The notes under the pieces were generated by a model. The model saw nothing but the letters and a program-made list of their open reading frames with translations. It ran no database searches and was not told the DNA's origin. Below are positions 1-8,122 of a DNA stretch of 64,000 bases, piece after piece. Positions within the stretch are counted from its first letter, which is position 1, and the number at the start of each line of letters is the position of its first letter. The DNA comes from Ignavibacteriota bacterium (GTDB lineage: Bacteria; Bacteroidota; Ignavibacteria; Ignavibacteriales; Melioribacteraceae). The translations under genes and the position numbers were made by a program. The stretch covers positions 1 through 64,000 of the forward strand of contig JABFGH010000024.1 of the NCBI GenBank assembly GCA_013112585.1, read 5' to 3'.

Positions 1-167
1 CAGAAGAAAAATTTCCGATTCTAGGTGATATCCCATTATTGGGATTATTATTTAAATCTGTTAATGAACAAATATCTAAAAGCGAACTTATAATCTACCT
101 TACACCAAGAATCATGTATAACGATAACTATGAATACTTGTATTATAACTATAGTGAAAATCGATAA
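1..167 (+). CDS. Secretin C-terminal end (GspD/PilQ family), partial
   Basis: The open frame runs in from the left edge (first full codon at base 3) and stops at TAA 165-167. The 54 visible residues include FPILGDIPLLGLLFK, the signature near the end of the secretin barrel domain in type II secretion GspD and type IV pilus PilQ proteins, followed by a strand-rich KSELIIYLTPRI segment that is also typical. Secretins form the outer-membrane exit channel. It is followed nine bases later by GspL/PilM-, GspM/PilO- and GspC/PilP-like genes, which supports the call. The ending is Tyr/Asn-rich. The family is well supported; whether this is a T2SS or a pilus secretin cannot be decided from the fragment. 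Confidence 0.85.
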   Translation, partial: EEKFPILGDIPLLGLLFKSVNEQISKSELIIYLTPRIMYNDNYEYLYYNYSENR

Positions 168-175
168 GATGTATC

Positions 176-1675
176 ATGAAAATTAATTTAAAAGAGCTCA
201 TCAGCCCAATAAAACTTACAGGTACCCGACACTTTATAACAGTGGATCTCATAGATAATGAATATCTACTCTCCCTAATTTTAATTCCGAAGGGTTTAAT
301 TAATTCCAAATCCAATGAGGGTATCAGTTCTTACAAAGTTCTTGAAACTCAAAAAATTCCGGTTTCTTCAAAAAAAGCTAACATCAAAGAAATTATTGAC
401 AATTTCTTGACCAACTATAATTTGAGAAAAGCTCCGGTACTATTAGGTTTGGATCAATACAAAATTTATTCAATTAGCTTACCTTCAGATACAGAGGATG
501 TTGAGCTTTGGTTTCTCGAAAATAGCAGCTCTTTCCTTCCACCAAAATCAAATAGAAATGAATTTGAATACAGATATTTCAAATATTTCGAGAACGAAGA
601 AGTGAAAAAGTTTCTTGTTGTAGTTACTCGAAATGAAAATATTGAACGAATCACCAATCAGTTTACTATTCCGGGATTAGAACTTGTTTCTGTTTTTCCC
701 TTTTTACTATCGAGTATTTTCTTGAGCTCTGAAAATATTCATCTAAAGATTAATGAGAATGAGTTAACTTGGATTGTTAAGAACTCCAATAAAGAACTGC
801 TTTTCGGAGAATTCTACTTTGACAACTCTCATACACAAAACCCCCAAAAGAACTATGAGTTAGAGTTTTCAGCACTATCTGAAATTGCCGGATATATTAG
901 AAGAAATATTTTTAATGGATTTAAAACTTTAGAAGAAAGTGTTTGCAAAATTTATATGTCGCATCCCTTTTCAAATCAGAATGAAGTAGATGATTTATTA
1001 AAAAGTGAATTTCAATCGAATCTACAATGTAAAAAGATTATTCAAAGCCATAAGGCGAATACATCGCTTCTAGCTGTCAATAGTATTGTCACACATTCTC
1101 ATGATGAATTAAATTTTTTAGAAGAAAAACTTAAAATAGAGTTTAGTAACTCAACAGATCGAACAATATTTCAAAGAATAGTTTTATCATGTGGTGTTGT
1201 CTTTATGATTCTTTTAATTATGTTGAATGGTTTGGAACAATATTTTTTGAGTCAAAGCGAAGAGAACCATAACCGACTTCAACTAATTAGGGCTAATGAA
1301 AGAAAAATTGATAAACTAGAAAATGATATTTCACAATTGGAAAAGGATTATTCAAAATTATTTGAGATCAAATATAACAATCAGAATTACTCTGAAATAT
1401 TTAGCAGCATTGCTAACTGTACAAGTAGAAATACTAAATTAGTACAACTATCTATTAAATGTGATTCCAGTAAGTCCTTCCTCAGTGTTAAGGGAAAGTG
1501 TAATTCACAAAATGACATCGTAAATTTTATCGATTTAATGGAAGACTATAAAATATTTTTTAAACCGCAATTAGAGTATTCACAAAGAAATAAAGGAAAA
1601 TACAAGATCAAAGTAATTGATAACAAAATTGATTTTAAAATAAATTCAAAGTTCGATGTTTCTAAGAAATACTAA
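176..1675 (+). CDS. GspL / PilM-PilN-like inner-membrane assembly protein
   Basis: A 499-residue protein. Residues 1 to about 330 look like the cytoplasmic actin-like domain of PilM/GspL, although similarity is weak by eye. One hydrophobic span follows at about 335-353 (VLSCGVVFMILLIMLNGL). Then come a charged coiled coil (about 360-400) and a small alpha/beta domain resembling the periplasmic ferredoxin-like domain of PilN/GspL. This cytoplasmic-TM-periplasmic plan is that of GspL, equivalent to a PilM-PilN fusion. It starts 9 bp after the secretin gene and overlaps the next gene by 20 bp, so it is surely cotranscribed. Its expected role is to link the cytoplasmic ATPase to the periplasmic ring of a type II secretion or type IV pilus machine. 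The family call rests largely on architecture and gene order. Confidence 0.6.
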   Translation: MKINLKELISPIKLTGTRHFITVDLIDNEYLLSLILIPKGLINSKSNEGISSYKVLETQKIPVSSKKANIKEIIDNFLTNYNLRKAPVLLGLDQYKIYSISLPSDTEDVELWFLENSSSFLPPKSNRNEFEYRYFKYFENEEVKKFLVVVTRNENIERITNQFTIPGLELVSVFPFLLSSIFLSSENIHLKINENELTWIVKNSNKELLFGEFYFDNSHTQNPQKNYELEFSALSEIAGYIRRNIFNGFKTLEESVCKIYMSHPFSNQNEVDDLLKSEFQSNLQCKKIIQSHKANTSLLAVNSIVTHSHDELNFLEEKLKIEFSNSTDRTIFQRIVLSCGVVFMILLIMLNGLEQYFLSQSEENHNRLQLIRANERKIDKLENDISQLEKDYSKLFEIKYNNQNYSEIFSSIANCTSRNTKLVQLSIKCDSSKSFLSVKGKCNSQNDIVNFIDLMEDYKIFFKPQLEYSQRNKGKYKIKVIDNKIDFKINSKFDVSKKY

Positions 1676-2186
1676 ATGGAAACGATTAGCTACAGTCTTC
1701 TCAATTTTCATGGCATTTGTGTTTTTATTTGAGATTGTTCCAATGTTCTATTCGATTTCTTCGCATTTATTTATATCTATTGAAAGGAAATTATTCAAGG
1801 GAGATGTTGATGAAAATGAAAAATTACTGTTAACACTCCAGCACAAAAAGTCTACAATTTCAAAAAAAATTGATCGTCTTGTTCTCAATACGGATAGATA
1901 TATGGGAATATCAAGTATAGTTGCAACCATAGACAGTTTAGCGAAAGTTTGTGATGTACAAATTATCGATATACTTCCGGGTAATATTAATAAATCGGGA
2001 AATCTAGATGTTCAAAGTGTATCTGTGAAAATGAAATGTTCATATGAAAATTTCTATAACTTCGTAAGGTTCATGGAGCATTCAGCTAAAGTTATTAGAT
2101 TCAAAGAATTTATACTTGAATCTCCAAAAAATAAATCAAAATATCTTTCCGGTTCAATAGTTATGGACTTCTATTTAAACCTATGA
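1656..2186 (+). CDS. GspM / PilO-like inner-membrane protein
   Basis: 176 residues with one N-terminal membrane span (about 10-30, AFVFLFEIVPMFYSI), a short coiled coil (about 50-70) and a C-terminal alpha/beta domain. This is the size and plan of PilO and GspM, the partner of GspL/PilN in the inner-membrane platform. The start lies inside the previous gene (20-bp overlap). The stop overlaps the next start in an ATGA arrangement (2183-2186), which points to translational coupling. Sequence identity to known families is too low to see by eye, so the call depends on size, topology and position between GspL-like and GspC-like genes. Confidence 0.55.
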   Translation: MFLRNTKWKRLATVFSIFMAFVFLFEIVPMFYSISSHLFISIERKLFKGDVDENEKLLLTLQHKKSTISKKIDRLVLNTDRYMGISSIVATIDSLAKVCDVQIIDILPGNINKSGNLDVQSVSVKMKCSYENFYNFVRFMEHSAKVIRFKEFILESPKNKSKYLSGSIVMDFYLNL

Positions 2187-2677
2187 AATCAAAGCAAAAT
2201 TTGAAAATAGTGCTTCCCCTAATTGTGATAACTGTAATTACATGGAGCATAATAATATATTCAATAGTAGATGGTTTTTCTTATAACCAACCAATGAGTT
2301 TACCTATAAATGCCTCATTTGATTATAAAGATGTAGAAGATGAAATAACTCAAAGAGTTGATGAACCTCTTAGCTATAGGAAACTATCGATTGATCCTTT
2401 CAAAATGAAAACTCATACCATTACGTCCCCAAAAACTAAAAAGTCAATAAGCTCTAATCGAAAAAAGAAACAAAGTACTTCAATAAATTATAGAATTTTG
2501 GGAACTATCATAGATGATAAAAAAAAGATTGTAACACTTGAGGATTTGTCAAAAAAACAAATTACCAATTTGCAAGAAGGAGAGAAATATTTTGATATAA
2601 AAATTATTTCGATTGGGATTAATGATTTGGTCATTATAGAAAATGGTGAAAAAAAAATAATCGAGATTAATCCATAA
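2183..2677 (+). CDS. GspC / PilP-like HR-domain protein
   Basis: 164 residues: a single N-terminal membrane anchor (about 9-28), a Lys/Ser-rich linker (about 85-105), then a C-terminal small beta domain. The last part contains ILGTI, then D..K.IVTLED, then LQEGEKYFDIKIISIG and VIIENGEKK. This is the pattern of the GspC homology-region domain, where GTI, a bound-sequence strand, a GD.I-type turn and an L..NG..E element recur. That domain contacts the secretin N-terminal ring. It is the last gene of the secretin-GspL-GspM-GspC cluster and starts in a 4-bp ATGA overlap with the gene before. About 1.8 kb of gene-poor DNA follows. Confidence 0.65.
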   Translation: MKSKQNLKIVLPLIVITVITWSIIIYSIVDGFSYNQPMSLPINASFDYKDVEDEITQRVDEPLSYRKLSIDPFKMKTHTITSPKTKKSISSNRKKKQSTSINYRILGTIIDDKKKIVTLEDLSKKQITNLQEGEKYFDIKIISIGINDLVIIENGEKKIIEINP

Positions 2678-3064
2678 GTTTAAATAAATTGAATTAAAAA
2701 ATTATGTTTTGCTTGTCTGCTGACTTATAGTCAGTGAAATTAGGTTTTTTAGTTTTTCACTTAGACATAATAGATTGTTAAAAAAATGTTCCAGAATAAA
2801 AAATTATTTCACCATAAAATTTAGTTCATTTGATTAAACTAGTTGATCTTTGCAAAATTAATTTAATACATTTTTTTTTGAAGATATAAATTTTGACTAA
2901 TTATTATTCTAATTTTTTTATCTACTTTAACTATTAAGAATTTAAGAATTTAATTTGTTTTCAGTAGTGTTCTCATTTTGATAGTCCGACGGATTTTTTT
3001 TATTATTATTAATTTAAATATTACGCACATAAATATAATTAAATATCCATCATCAACCATTTTT
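2678..3064 (+). other. Gene-free AT-rich spacer
   Basis: I see no convincing gene, RNA or strong hairpin here. The DNA is very AT-rich with homopolymer runs (for example a T run near 2870-2880). It follows the GspC-like gene and precedes a decayed ATPase fragment, so it is probably part of a scar left by a lost element. Confidence 0.5.
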
Positions 3065-3434
3065 TTACATTTTGCTGGCATTGGAATTATTTAGCGCTTT
3101 TGCAATCGCCCCTGTTCTCGAAGACCTTTGATTAAATTTAATGAATTCGTGAATTTCCTTTATCTCCACTGTGAAATCAGTAATACTTTCATTTGATTTT
3201 TTTACCCATGAAAAAGAATTTGAATCCCACTCAAGCGCGAACTCATTTTCAAATTCGACTTTCTCAGTAACATGTAAGCTGCATTTGTCTTATTACTTTT
3301 GAGGAATAATATTTTATCAAATCCGGCAGTAATTCCTGTAGTTCCTGTAATCTCATCAAAAACATATTTAGTTTTATCCTTACTCGTATGGTGAATTAGT
3401 TGTAAATAGATTTGTCGCTCTATGGCTAACTTTT
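3065..3434 (-). pseudogene. Decayed RepA-like AAA ATPase (primase/helicase-associated) fragment
   Basis: Reading the minus strand from about 3430 gives IERQIYLQLIHHTSKDKTK followed by VFDEITGTTGITAGFDKILFLK. This resembles the AAA_25/RepA-like ATPases of plasmid and phage replication modules, which have an HHxRK-type segment then G[ST]TG(I/L)xxxxDxIL. The frame then breaks near 3270 and continues in another frame as HVTEKVEFENEFALEWD through a short C-terminal tail ending SRTGAIAKALNNSNASKM with a stop at 3065-3067. The N-terminal half, including the Walker A motif, is absent. So this is the frameshifted end of a mobile-element gene. It lies about 440 bp from a tRNA-Thr fragment, which fits a relic of an integrated element. 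Confidence 0.5.
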
Positions 3435-3868
3435 AGAACTCAACTGTCAACTCATAATTAGTATGTCAATAAAGTCAAAAATAAATCTACCCCCTTACTA
3501 ATTAATTTATTCTTTCTCTTTTTCCCATGGTTATCCCCCTAATGCTTAAAAATATAAAAAATCATCTCTTATTTTCACTAGCCTTTTGTCCTTAATTTAC
3601 TGATATTTTTTAATATCTGTTTTGAAAAGGAGTCGGACAATAATTACAAGTATTTGGTTAATGTTTTATTTATCCTAAAGTGATACAAAAATAACTAAGT
3701 ATTAAATTCAATCCATCTAGTTTCAGTTTAGATCCGTTTACATTATACTTTTTTTTAATTAATTTGTATCTTTATTTTGTAAATAATAGTTCATTGGAAG
3801 TGTACATTTAGCGGAACATATGCTAAATGTCATTTGAATTTGGCTTGTTTTCGAAGAATGTCAAGTTA
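3435..3868 (+). other. Gene-free spacer before the tRNA fragment
   Basis: No open frame, RNA gene or clear regulatory site could be supported. It lies between the ATPase pseudogene and the tRNA-Thr fragment and is probably degraded element DNA. Confidence 0.4.
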
Positions 3869-3911
3869 TTTGTAATCAGCCGGTCGGCGGTTCGAGTCCG
3901 TTCACCAGCTC
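3869..3911 (+). tRNA. 3' half of tRNA-Thr(TGT), truncated; likely attachment-site remnant
   Basis: The sequence begins in an anticodon loop with TGT (3871-3873) followed by AA. It continues with the 3' anticodon stem, a variable loop ending GGTC, a T-arm GGCGG-TTCGAGT-CCGTT and an acceptor strand CACCAGC. That is how bacterial tRNA-Thr(TGT) genes end. The upstream bases do not supply the D-arm or the 5' acceptor strand (GCTGGTG expected), so this is only the 3' half and cannot make a tRNA. Such 3' halves are left where integrases insert into tRNA genes. A further 15-base copy of its middle (GCCGGTCGGCGGTTC) recurs at 3971-3985. Confidence 0.7.
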
Positions 3912-3915
3912 ACTT

Positions 3916-3943
3916 AACCCTCTCATAACCGAGAGGGTTTTTT
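3916..3943 (+). terminator. Rho-independent terminator after the tRNA fragment
   Basis: Stem CCCTCTC / GAGAGGG with a six-base loop, followed by a run of six T. It lies directly behind the tRNA-Thr fragment, as expected if it was the original tRNA terminator carried along with the 3' half. Confidence 0.8.
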
Positions 3944-4118
3944 GCTTTAAAACCTTATAGATATTTACAGCCGGTCGGCGGTTCTGCCAAGGGCATCCAT
4001 TTAGAAGGAGCCTGTCCGCTGCAATGAAACGAAAGTGGATTCACCTGCCTGCCTTACTTAGGCGGGCTCAATCAACACTCGCACAGTCGAGTGGGGTCTT
4101 TTGCTTTCAAGTTATAGT
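3944..4118 (+). repeat. Spacer with tRNA-internal repeat copy and small hairpins
   Basis: It contains a second 15-base piece of the tRNA-Thr T-arm region (3971-3985), a GC-rich hairpin GCCTGCC / GGCGGGC (4047-4067) and an ACTCG-CACAGT-CGAGT hairpin followed by TCTTTT near 4075-4105. A 78-codon frame over 4024-4260 is composed of repeats and is not believed. Confidence 0.4.
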
Positions 4119-4325
4119 TATCTCGATACGTCACAAATCTGGACTACTCGATAAACTTACAATTTTTCAACATGACAGGTGGCTGAGTAATACCGCAGTT
4201 TGGGATTTATCGAAGCAACCGGTATCTCGATACACGCCAAACTACGGCGTTACTCGATAACCTTGCATATATCCAAATGTTAGCTGCTGAGTACCCCGCT
4301 AAGCGGGGTGTGTCGAAGTAACCCC
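4119..4325 (-). repeat. Dispersed repeat family A, copy 1
   Basis: A mosaic of inverted segments: CTCGATACGTC, ACTACTCGATAA, ATCTCGATAC, GTTACTCGATAACC and finally a CCCCGCTAAGCGGGG hairpin next to GTCGAAGTAACC. The same pieces recur in the opposite orientation at 18178-18337 and 19793-19993. The copies sit only between genes. They are non-coding; a role as a mobile or terminator-like repeat is inference. Confidence 0.7.
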
Positions 4326-4507
4326 TAATTTCTCTATTCCAAAAATAAGGATTAAAATATTGCCATTAAACTTCAAAACTTTTTTACAGAAATTGCATCT
4401 AAAGAATATTGCAAAGTTTTATAGATTTTTCTTTCATAATAATAATTAGATTATCTATCTTTTTTAATTGAATCAAATTTTATCTACAAATAAAACAGAG
4501 GATATAA

Positions 4508-5860
4508 ATGAAGAGTAAAACTTTTCTTATGCTGCTTTTATTTTTTCTAGTATTTGCAAATTTCAATTTTGCAAAAGATACCGGAAAAATACTGCCGTAT
4601 AAAATTCACCAGACCAAACTCAGCAACGACTTAAATATTGTCACCGTTCCGTTCGATAGTCCCGGCATTGCAGCATTTTATATTGTTGTAAGAGTAGGTG
4701 CACGTAATGAAGTCGAGGAAGGCGTTACCGGCTTTGCACATTTTTTTGAGCATATGATGTTCCGCGGAACCGATAAATACCCAAAGCGAGAATACCAGGC
4801 AGTGCTTAAATCAATTGGGGCTTCAGCAAACGCAAACACCTCGCAGGATAGAACTGTTTATCACATGACGGGCAGTGCTGAAAAACTGGAACTAATGTTT
4901 GAGATCGAAGCCGATAGATTTATGAATTTAAATTATTCGGAACATGATTTTAAAACTGAAGCCGGTGCGGTTAAAGGTGAATACACAAAAAACTTTGCTA
5001 GTCCTTATCAGCAAAATTTTGAAAATCTGAAAAATACAGCTTTTGACAAACACACTTACAAGCATACAACAATGGGATTTTTTGATGATATTGTTGACAT
5101 GCCCAATCAGTATGAGTACTCAAAAACATTTTTCGACAGATACTATCGACCCGAGTACTGCACTGTTGTTGTAGTAGGCGATGTAACGCATGATCAGGTG
5201 GTTTCACTTTCTAAAAAATATTTCGGCGATTGGGAAAGAGGAAATTACACAGTTGAAATTCCAACCGAGCCAAAACAGACCGAAACAAGATACACTCATT
5301 TACAAAACGGAAGCATACCTCCATATTTAGGTTTACATTATAAAGGTCCGGCATTCAATGATAAAGAAATTGATATGCCCGCGCTTGACGTTTTATCTTC
5401 AATAGTTTTTTCGCAAACCTCTGATCTGTATAAAAAACTTGTACTTGAAGAAAGAAAGGCAAGATTCATAGGCGGCGGGGCATTCGATTCGCGCGACCCG
5501 AACCTATTTTCAATTCAGGCTTCTCTTATCAATGAAGCAGATCTGCAGTATGTTAAGGATGAAATAGTTAAAGCGATTGAAAAGGTAAAAACAGAAGGAG
5601 TTGATGAGGAGACCTTGAATAAAACAAAGTCGAATCTAAAATATAGTTTTGCAATGAATATTGATGCTCCAGATAATATTGCAAATTCACTCAGTCATTA
5701 TATTCAGTTGACCGGTGATCCTGAATCACTTAACAGACTTTATCAATTATACGACAAAGTAAGTGTTGAAGATGTAGTTATGGTTGCAAAAAAATATTTT
5801 GTACAAACCGGGTTAACAGTATCAACAATTTCTGATAAGGAAATGGGAGGCGTAAAATGA
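4508..5860 (+). CDS. Secreted M16 family zinc peptidase, active subunit
   Basis: 450 residues with a signal peptide (about 1-22). It has the inverted zinc motif H78-F-F-E81-H82 inside GFAHFFEHMMFRGT. The third ligand, E158, lies 76 residues further on, as in M16 (pitrilysin/insulinase-type) peptidases. The two M16 repeats and the R/Y region near the C terminus are present, and the length fits a single-subunit M16B protein. A GAGGA ribosome site precedes the ATG. It overlaps the next gene, an M16 protein without the zinc motif, by an ATGA, so the two most likely form the usual active/inactive heterodimer in the periplasm or outer envelope and degrade peptides. The substrate is unknown. Confidence 0.9.
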   Translation: MKSKTFLMLLLFFLVFANFNFAKDTGKILPYKIHQTKLSNDLNIVTVPFDSPGIAAFYIVVRVGARNEVEEGVTGFAHFFEHMMFRGTDKYPKREYQAVLKSIGASANANTSQDRTVYHMTGSAEKLELMFEIEADRFMNLNYSEHDFKTEAGAVKGEYTKNFASPYQQNFENLKNTAFDKHTYKHTTMGFFDDIVDMPNQYEYSKTFFDRYYRPEYCTVVVVGDVTHDQVVSLSKKYFGDWERGNYTVEIPTEPKQTETRYTHLQNGSIPPYLGLHYKGPAFNDKEIDMPALDVLSSIVFSQTSDLYKKLVLEERKARFIGGGAFDSRDPNLFSIQASLINEADLQYVKDEIVKAIEKVKTEGVDEETLNKTKSNLKYSFAMNIDAPDNIANSLSHYIQLTGDPESLNRLYQLYDKVSVEDVVMVAKKYFVQTGLTVSTISDKEMGGVK

Positions 5861-7413
5861 AAAAATTAATTTTGATAATGCTTTTAGCCGGTTCAATTTT
5901 CGCACAAGAAGTGGTTGAACTAAAATTACCAAACTCAAATAAAGTTGTAATCAAACTACGATTTCAAAATGGTTCAATTACTGATCCTGTTGGAAAAGAA
6001 GGACTAACTCATTTTACTGCCAACCTTGTAACTCAAGGCGGAACAGAAAAAATGAGCTATAGTGAAATACAAGATTTCATTTACCCAATGGCAGCAAGCT
6101 ATTATGTAAATGTTGATAAGGAAGTTGCTACGTTTACTTTCCAAGTCCATATGGATTTCTTAAACAAATTTTATCCTGTAATGATGAACATGATGCTCAG
6201 TCCTGCATTTAGTGAAAGTGATTTTCAGCGGGTAAAAACTAATCAGCAGAATTATGTGGATCAAGTAATAAGAGCATCATCCGATGAAGAGTACAGCAAA
6301 AAAGCATTGGAAGACTTATTGTTCAGAGGGACCAATTATCAGCATATGAAACAGGGTATGTCGGAATCGGTAAGATCGATTACAATTGATGATGTTAAGG
6401 ATCATTACAAAAATTATTTCACTTCAAATAATTTAATTATTGGCATTGCAGGAAATTATTCCAATGACTTTTTAACAAAACTTAAGAATGATCTGCAAAA
6501 ACTTTCTGATGCCAAACCCGAAATACCCGAGCCCGGTAAAGCTATTATGCCTAAAGGATTGCAGGTTGAAATAGTTCAAAAAGATAATGCATTTGGTTCA
6601 GCTATCTTTGCCGGTTTTCCGTTGAGCATTACTCGCGCAGATGATGAATTTGCTGCACTGGCTGTTGCAAACTCATACCTCGGTGAACATAGAAAATCAT
6701 ATTCAAAATTATACCAGTTATTAAGAGAAACGCGCTCAATGAACTACGGAGACTACTCCTATATTGAATGGTATGATAACGGCGGCGGTAATATGCTTCC
6801 TCCATCAGGCACACCCCGAACCTCAAATTATTTTTCAATTTGGATACGACCCGTACAAATTGCAAAGCAGCTGAAACAGCAGTATGAAGAATTAAAAGAA
6901 GTTGAAATTGGACATGCGCATTTTGCATTACGAATGGCATTGAAAGAAATTGACAGACTTGTTCAGAATGGATTAACGCAAAAAGAGTTTGAGACTACTC
7001 GTGACTTTTTGATAAGCTATACAAAATTGTACGCTCAATCCCCTTCTGCAAGACTCGGATATTTAATGGACTCGAGATTTTATGGACGTGAAGATTACAT
7101 AGCTGAGTTAGATAATTTGCTGAGAGATTTAACTTTGGATGATGTGAATAAAGCGATCAAAAAACATTGGCAGGTTGAAAATATGTTTGTAACAATAATT
7201 ACCGACAAGAGTGAAGCAGGTCCACTTGCCGCAAGCATAAAGGAAAACAAACCCTCACCGATGAGTTATTCAGATCAAGTTAAAGAAGGATTACCCGAAG
7301 AAGTTCTTCAGCAGGATGCTGAAGCAGCTAACTTTAAGCTGAATGTTAAAAATGTTGAGATCATAAATTCAGAAGAAACATTCAAGAAAAAGGAAGATAA
7401 AGTTAGTTTGTAA
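5857..7413 (+). CDS. M16 family peptidase-like partner, no zinc motif
   Basis: 518 residues with a signal peptide (about 1-16, ending IFAQ). The position of the HxxEH motif reads H52-F-T-A-N56 (GLTHFTANLVTQGG), so the catalytic Glu and second His are missing. The rest follows the M16 fold, including a YGDYSYIEW segment near the C-terminal half where the R/Y motif lies in active partners. Its start overlaps the stop of the active subunit (5857-5860). Inactive M16 partners help form the closed chamber and bind substrate, and that is the likely role here. The last 60 residues are charged and may be a tail. Confidence 0.88.
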   Translation: MKKLILIMLLAGSIFAQEVVELKLPNSNKVVIKLRFQNGSITDPVGKEGLTHFTANLVTQGGTEKMSYSEIQDFIYPMAASYYVNVDKEVATFTFQVHMDFLNKFYPVMMNMMLSPAFSESDFQRVKTNQQNYVDQVIRASSDEEYSKKALEDLLFRGTNYQHMKQGMSESVRSITIDDVKDHYKNYFTSNNLIIGIAGNYSNDFLTKLKNDLQKLSDAKPEIPEPGKAIMPKGLQVEIVQKDNAFGSAIFAGFPLSITRADDEFAALAVANSYLGEHRKSYSKLYQLLRETRSMNYGDYSYIEWYDNGGGNMLPPSGTPRTSNYFSIWIRPVQIAKQLKQQYEELKEVEIGHAHFALRMALKEIDRLVQNGLTQKEFETTRDFLISYTKLYAQSPSARLGYLMDSRFYGREDYIAELDNLLRDLTLDDVNKAIKKHWQVENMFVTIITDKSEAGPLAASIKENKPSPMSYSDQVKEGLPEEVLQQDAEAANFKLNVKNVEIINSEETFKKKEDKVSL

Positions 7414-7428
7414 ATATTATTTTTAATA

Positions 7429-7521
7429 GCACGCTGATGACACTGATTTAACTGATCTTCACAGATTTTAAATATTTTTTAATCAGTGTAAATCTGCTTG
7501 ATCTGTGTCATCAGTGTTCTA
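7429..7521 (+). repeat. Long imperfect inverted repeat between convergent genes
   Basis: The arms at 7429-7448 and 7500-7519 are complementary at about 17 of 20 positions (core CTGATGACAC). The interior carries further ATCAGT/ACTGAT pieces. This ATCAGTG-type dispersed element is common in Bacteroidota genomes. Its position between the convergent M16 operon and the small-protein gene suggests it also works as a bidirectional terminator. Confidence 0.6.
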
Positions 7522-7531
7522 TTACTTTTGT

Positions 7532-8059
7532 TCAATCAACATGCAGTTCTACATTTTCTATAGATGGCTGATATTCAATTTGGATAGGGTTACTATTATT
7601 TTGATAACGCAGTACTTTGTGAGAAGGTAAAAGTTCTAATGAAAAATTTTCAATGGGTGAGTTATCATTTTTAAAAACATAAATATTTGTTGAATCTTCC
7701 TGCGAAATTACTTTAACAACATATTCCTGCTTCTTATCAATAAATGTATCAACGGAAACTTTCTTTTCAAACTTAGGGCTATCGGCAGCAAGACGAACAA
7801 TTCCGTTTGAATTATTCTCCTCCGGTAAAACCTTATCAAGAAAAATTACTTTTTTGCCGGTGAAGTTAACAGCCGATTCTCCAATAGATTTTGGAGGTTC
7901 AATATTCGTTTCATCATAAAACGCATTTAAAGAAGATTTACAAATTTCAATTTCCTTTGCGTACTTCACTAAATTGTTATTTATAAAATCTAACTTGTCA
8001 ATTTCCAATTCGTTCCGCGAAAAGACATAATCGAAAATATCTCTTTCACTAATATTCAT
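7532..8059 (-). CDS. Small paralogous protein 1 of the accessory island, function unknown
   Basis: 175 residues, no signal peptide. It is clearly related to the gene at 20050-20574: both begin MNI(S/T)ERDIF(D/N)YV. Both continue with a helical part and then share a C-terminal beta-rich block containing LAAD, VDT..D, and Y(V/I)FKNDNS followed by SL.L.P. I do not recognise the family. The helical N-terminal segment could be a cytoplasmic regulator or anti-sigma-like region, but that is a guess. It lies 63 bp after the sigma-like gene. Its own promoter-like motif (8093-8121) ends 33 bp before the ATG, and the ribosome site is AGGATG. Confidence 0.75.
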   Translation of the reverse strand: MNISERDIFDYVFSRNELEIDKLDFINNNLVKYAKEIEICKSSLNAFYDETNIEPPKSIGESAVNFTGKKVIFLDKVLPEENNSNGIVRLAADSPKFEKKVSVDTFIDKKQEYVVKVISQEDSTNIYVFKNDNSPIENFSLELLPSHKVLRYQNNSNPIQIEYQPSIENVELHVD

Positions 8060-8092
8060 CTTAACATCCTATTCTGTGGGTTTATAATATAA

Positions 8093-8121
8093 GTAGTCCA
8101 CATTTTTAATTTTTTGAAAAA
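8093..8121 (-). promoter_or_regulatory. Shared bipartite island motif, copy 1
   Basis: On the minus strand: TTTTTCAAAAA, nine bases, GTGGACTAC. The motif ends 33 bp before the ATG of small protein 1. The same two blocks with exactly the same nine-base spacing occur at 20607-20635, 21635-21663 (weaker first block), 23902-23930 and 30692-30720. It is best read as a promoter for a dedicated sigma factor or as an operator. Confidence 0.65.
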
Positions 8122-8122
8122 T

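Noticed and set aside
3869-3911. Functional tRNA gene
   Set aside because: The 5' acceptor strand, D-arm and 5' anticodon stem are missing.
4024-4260. 78-codon open frame
   Set aside because: It runs through hairpins and repeat family A; composition and lack of a start context show it is not a gene.
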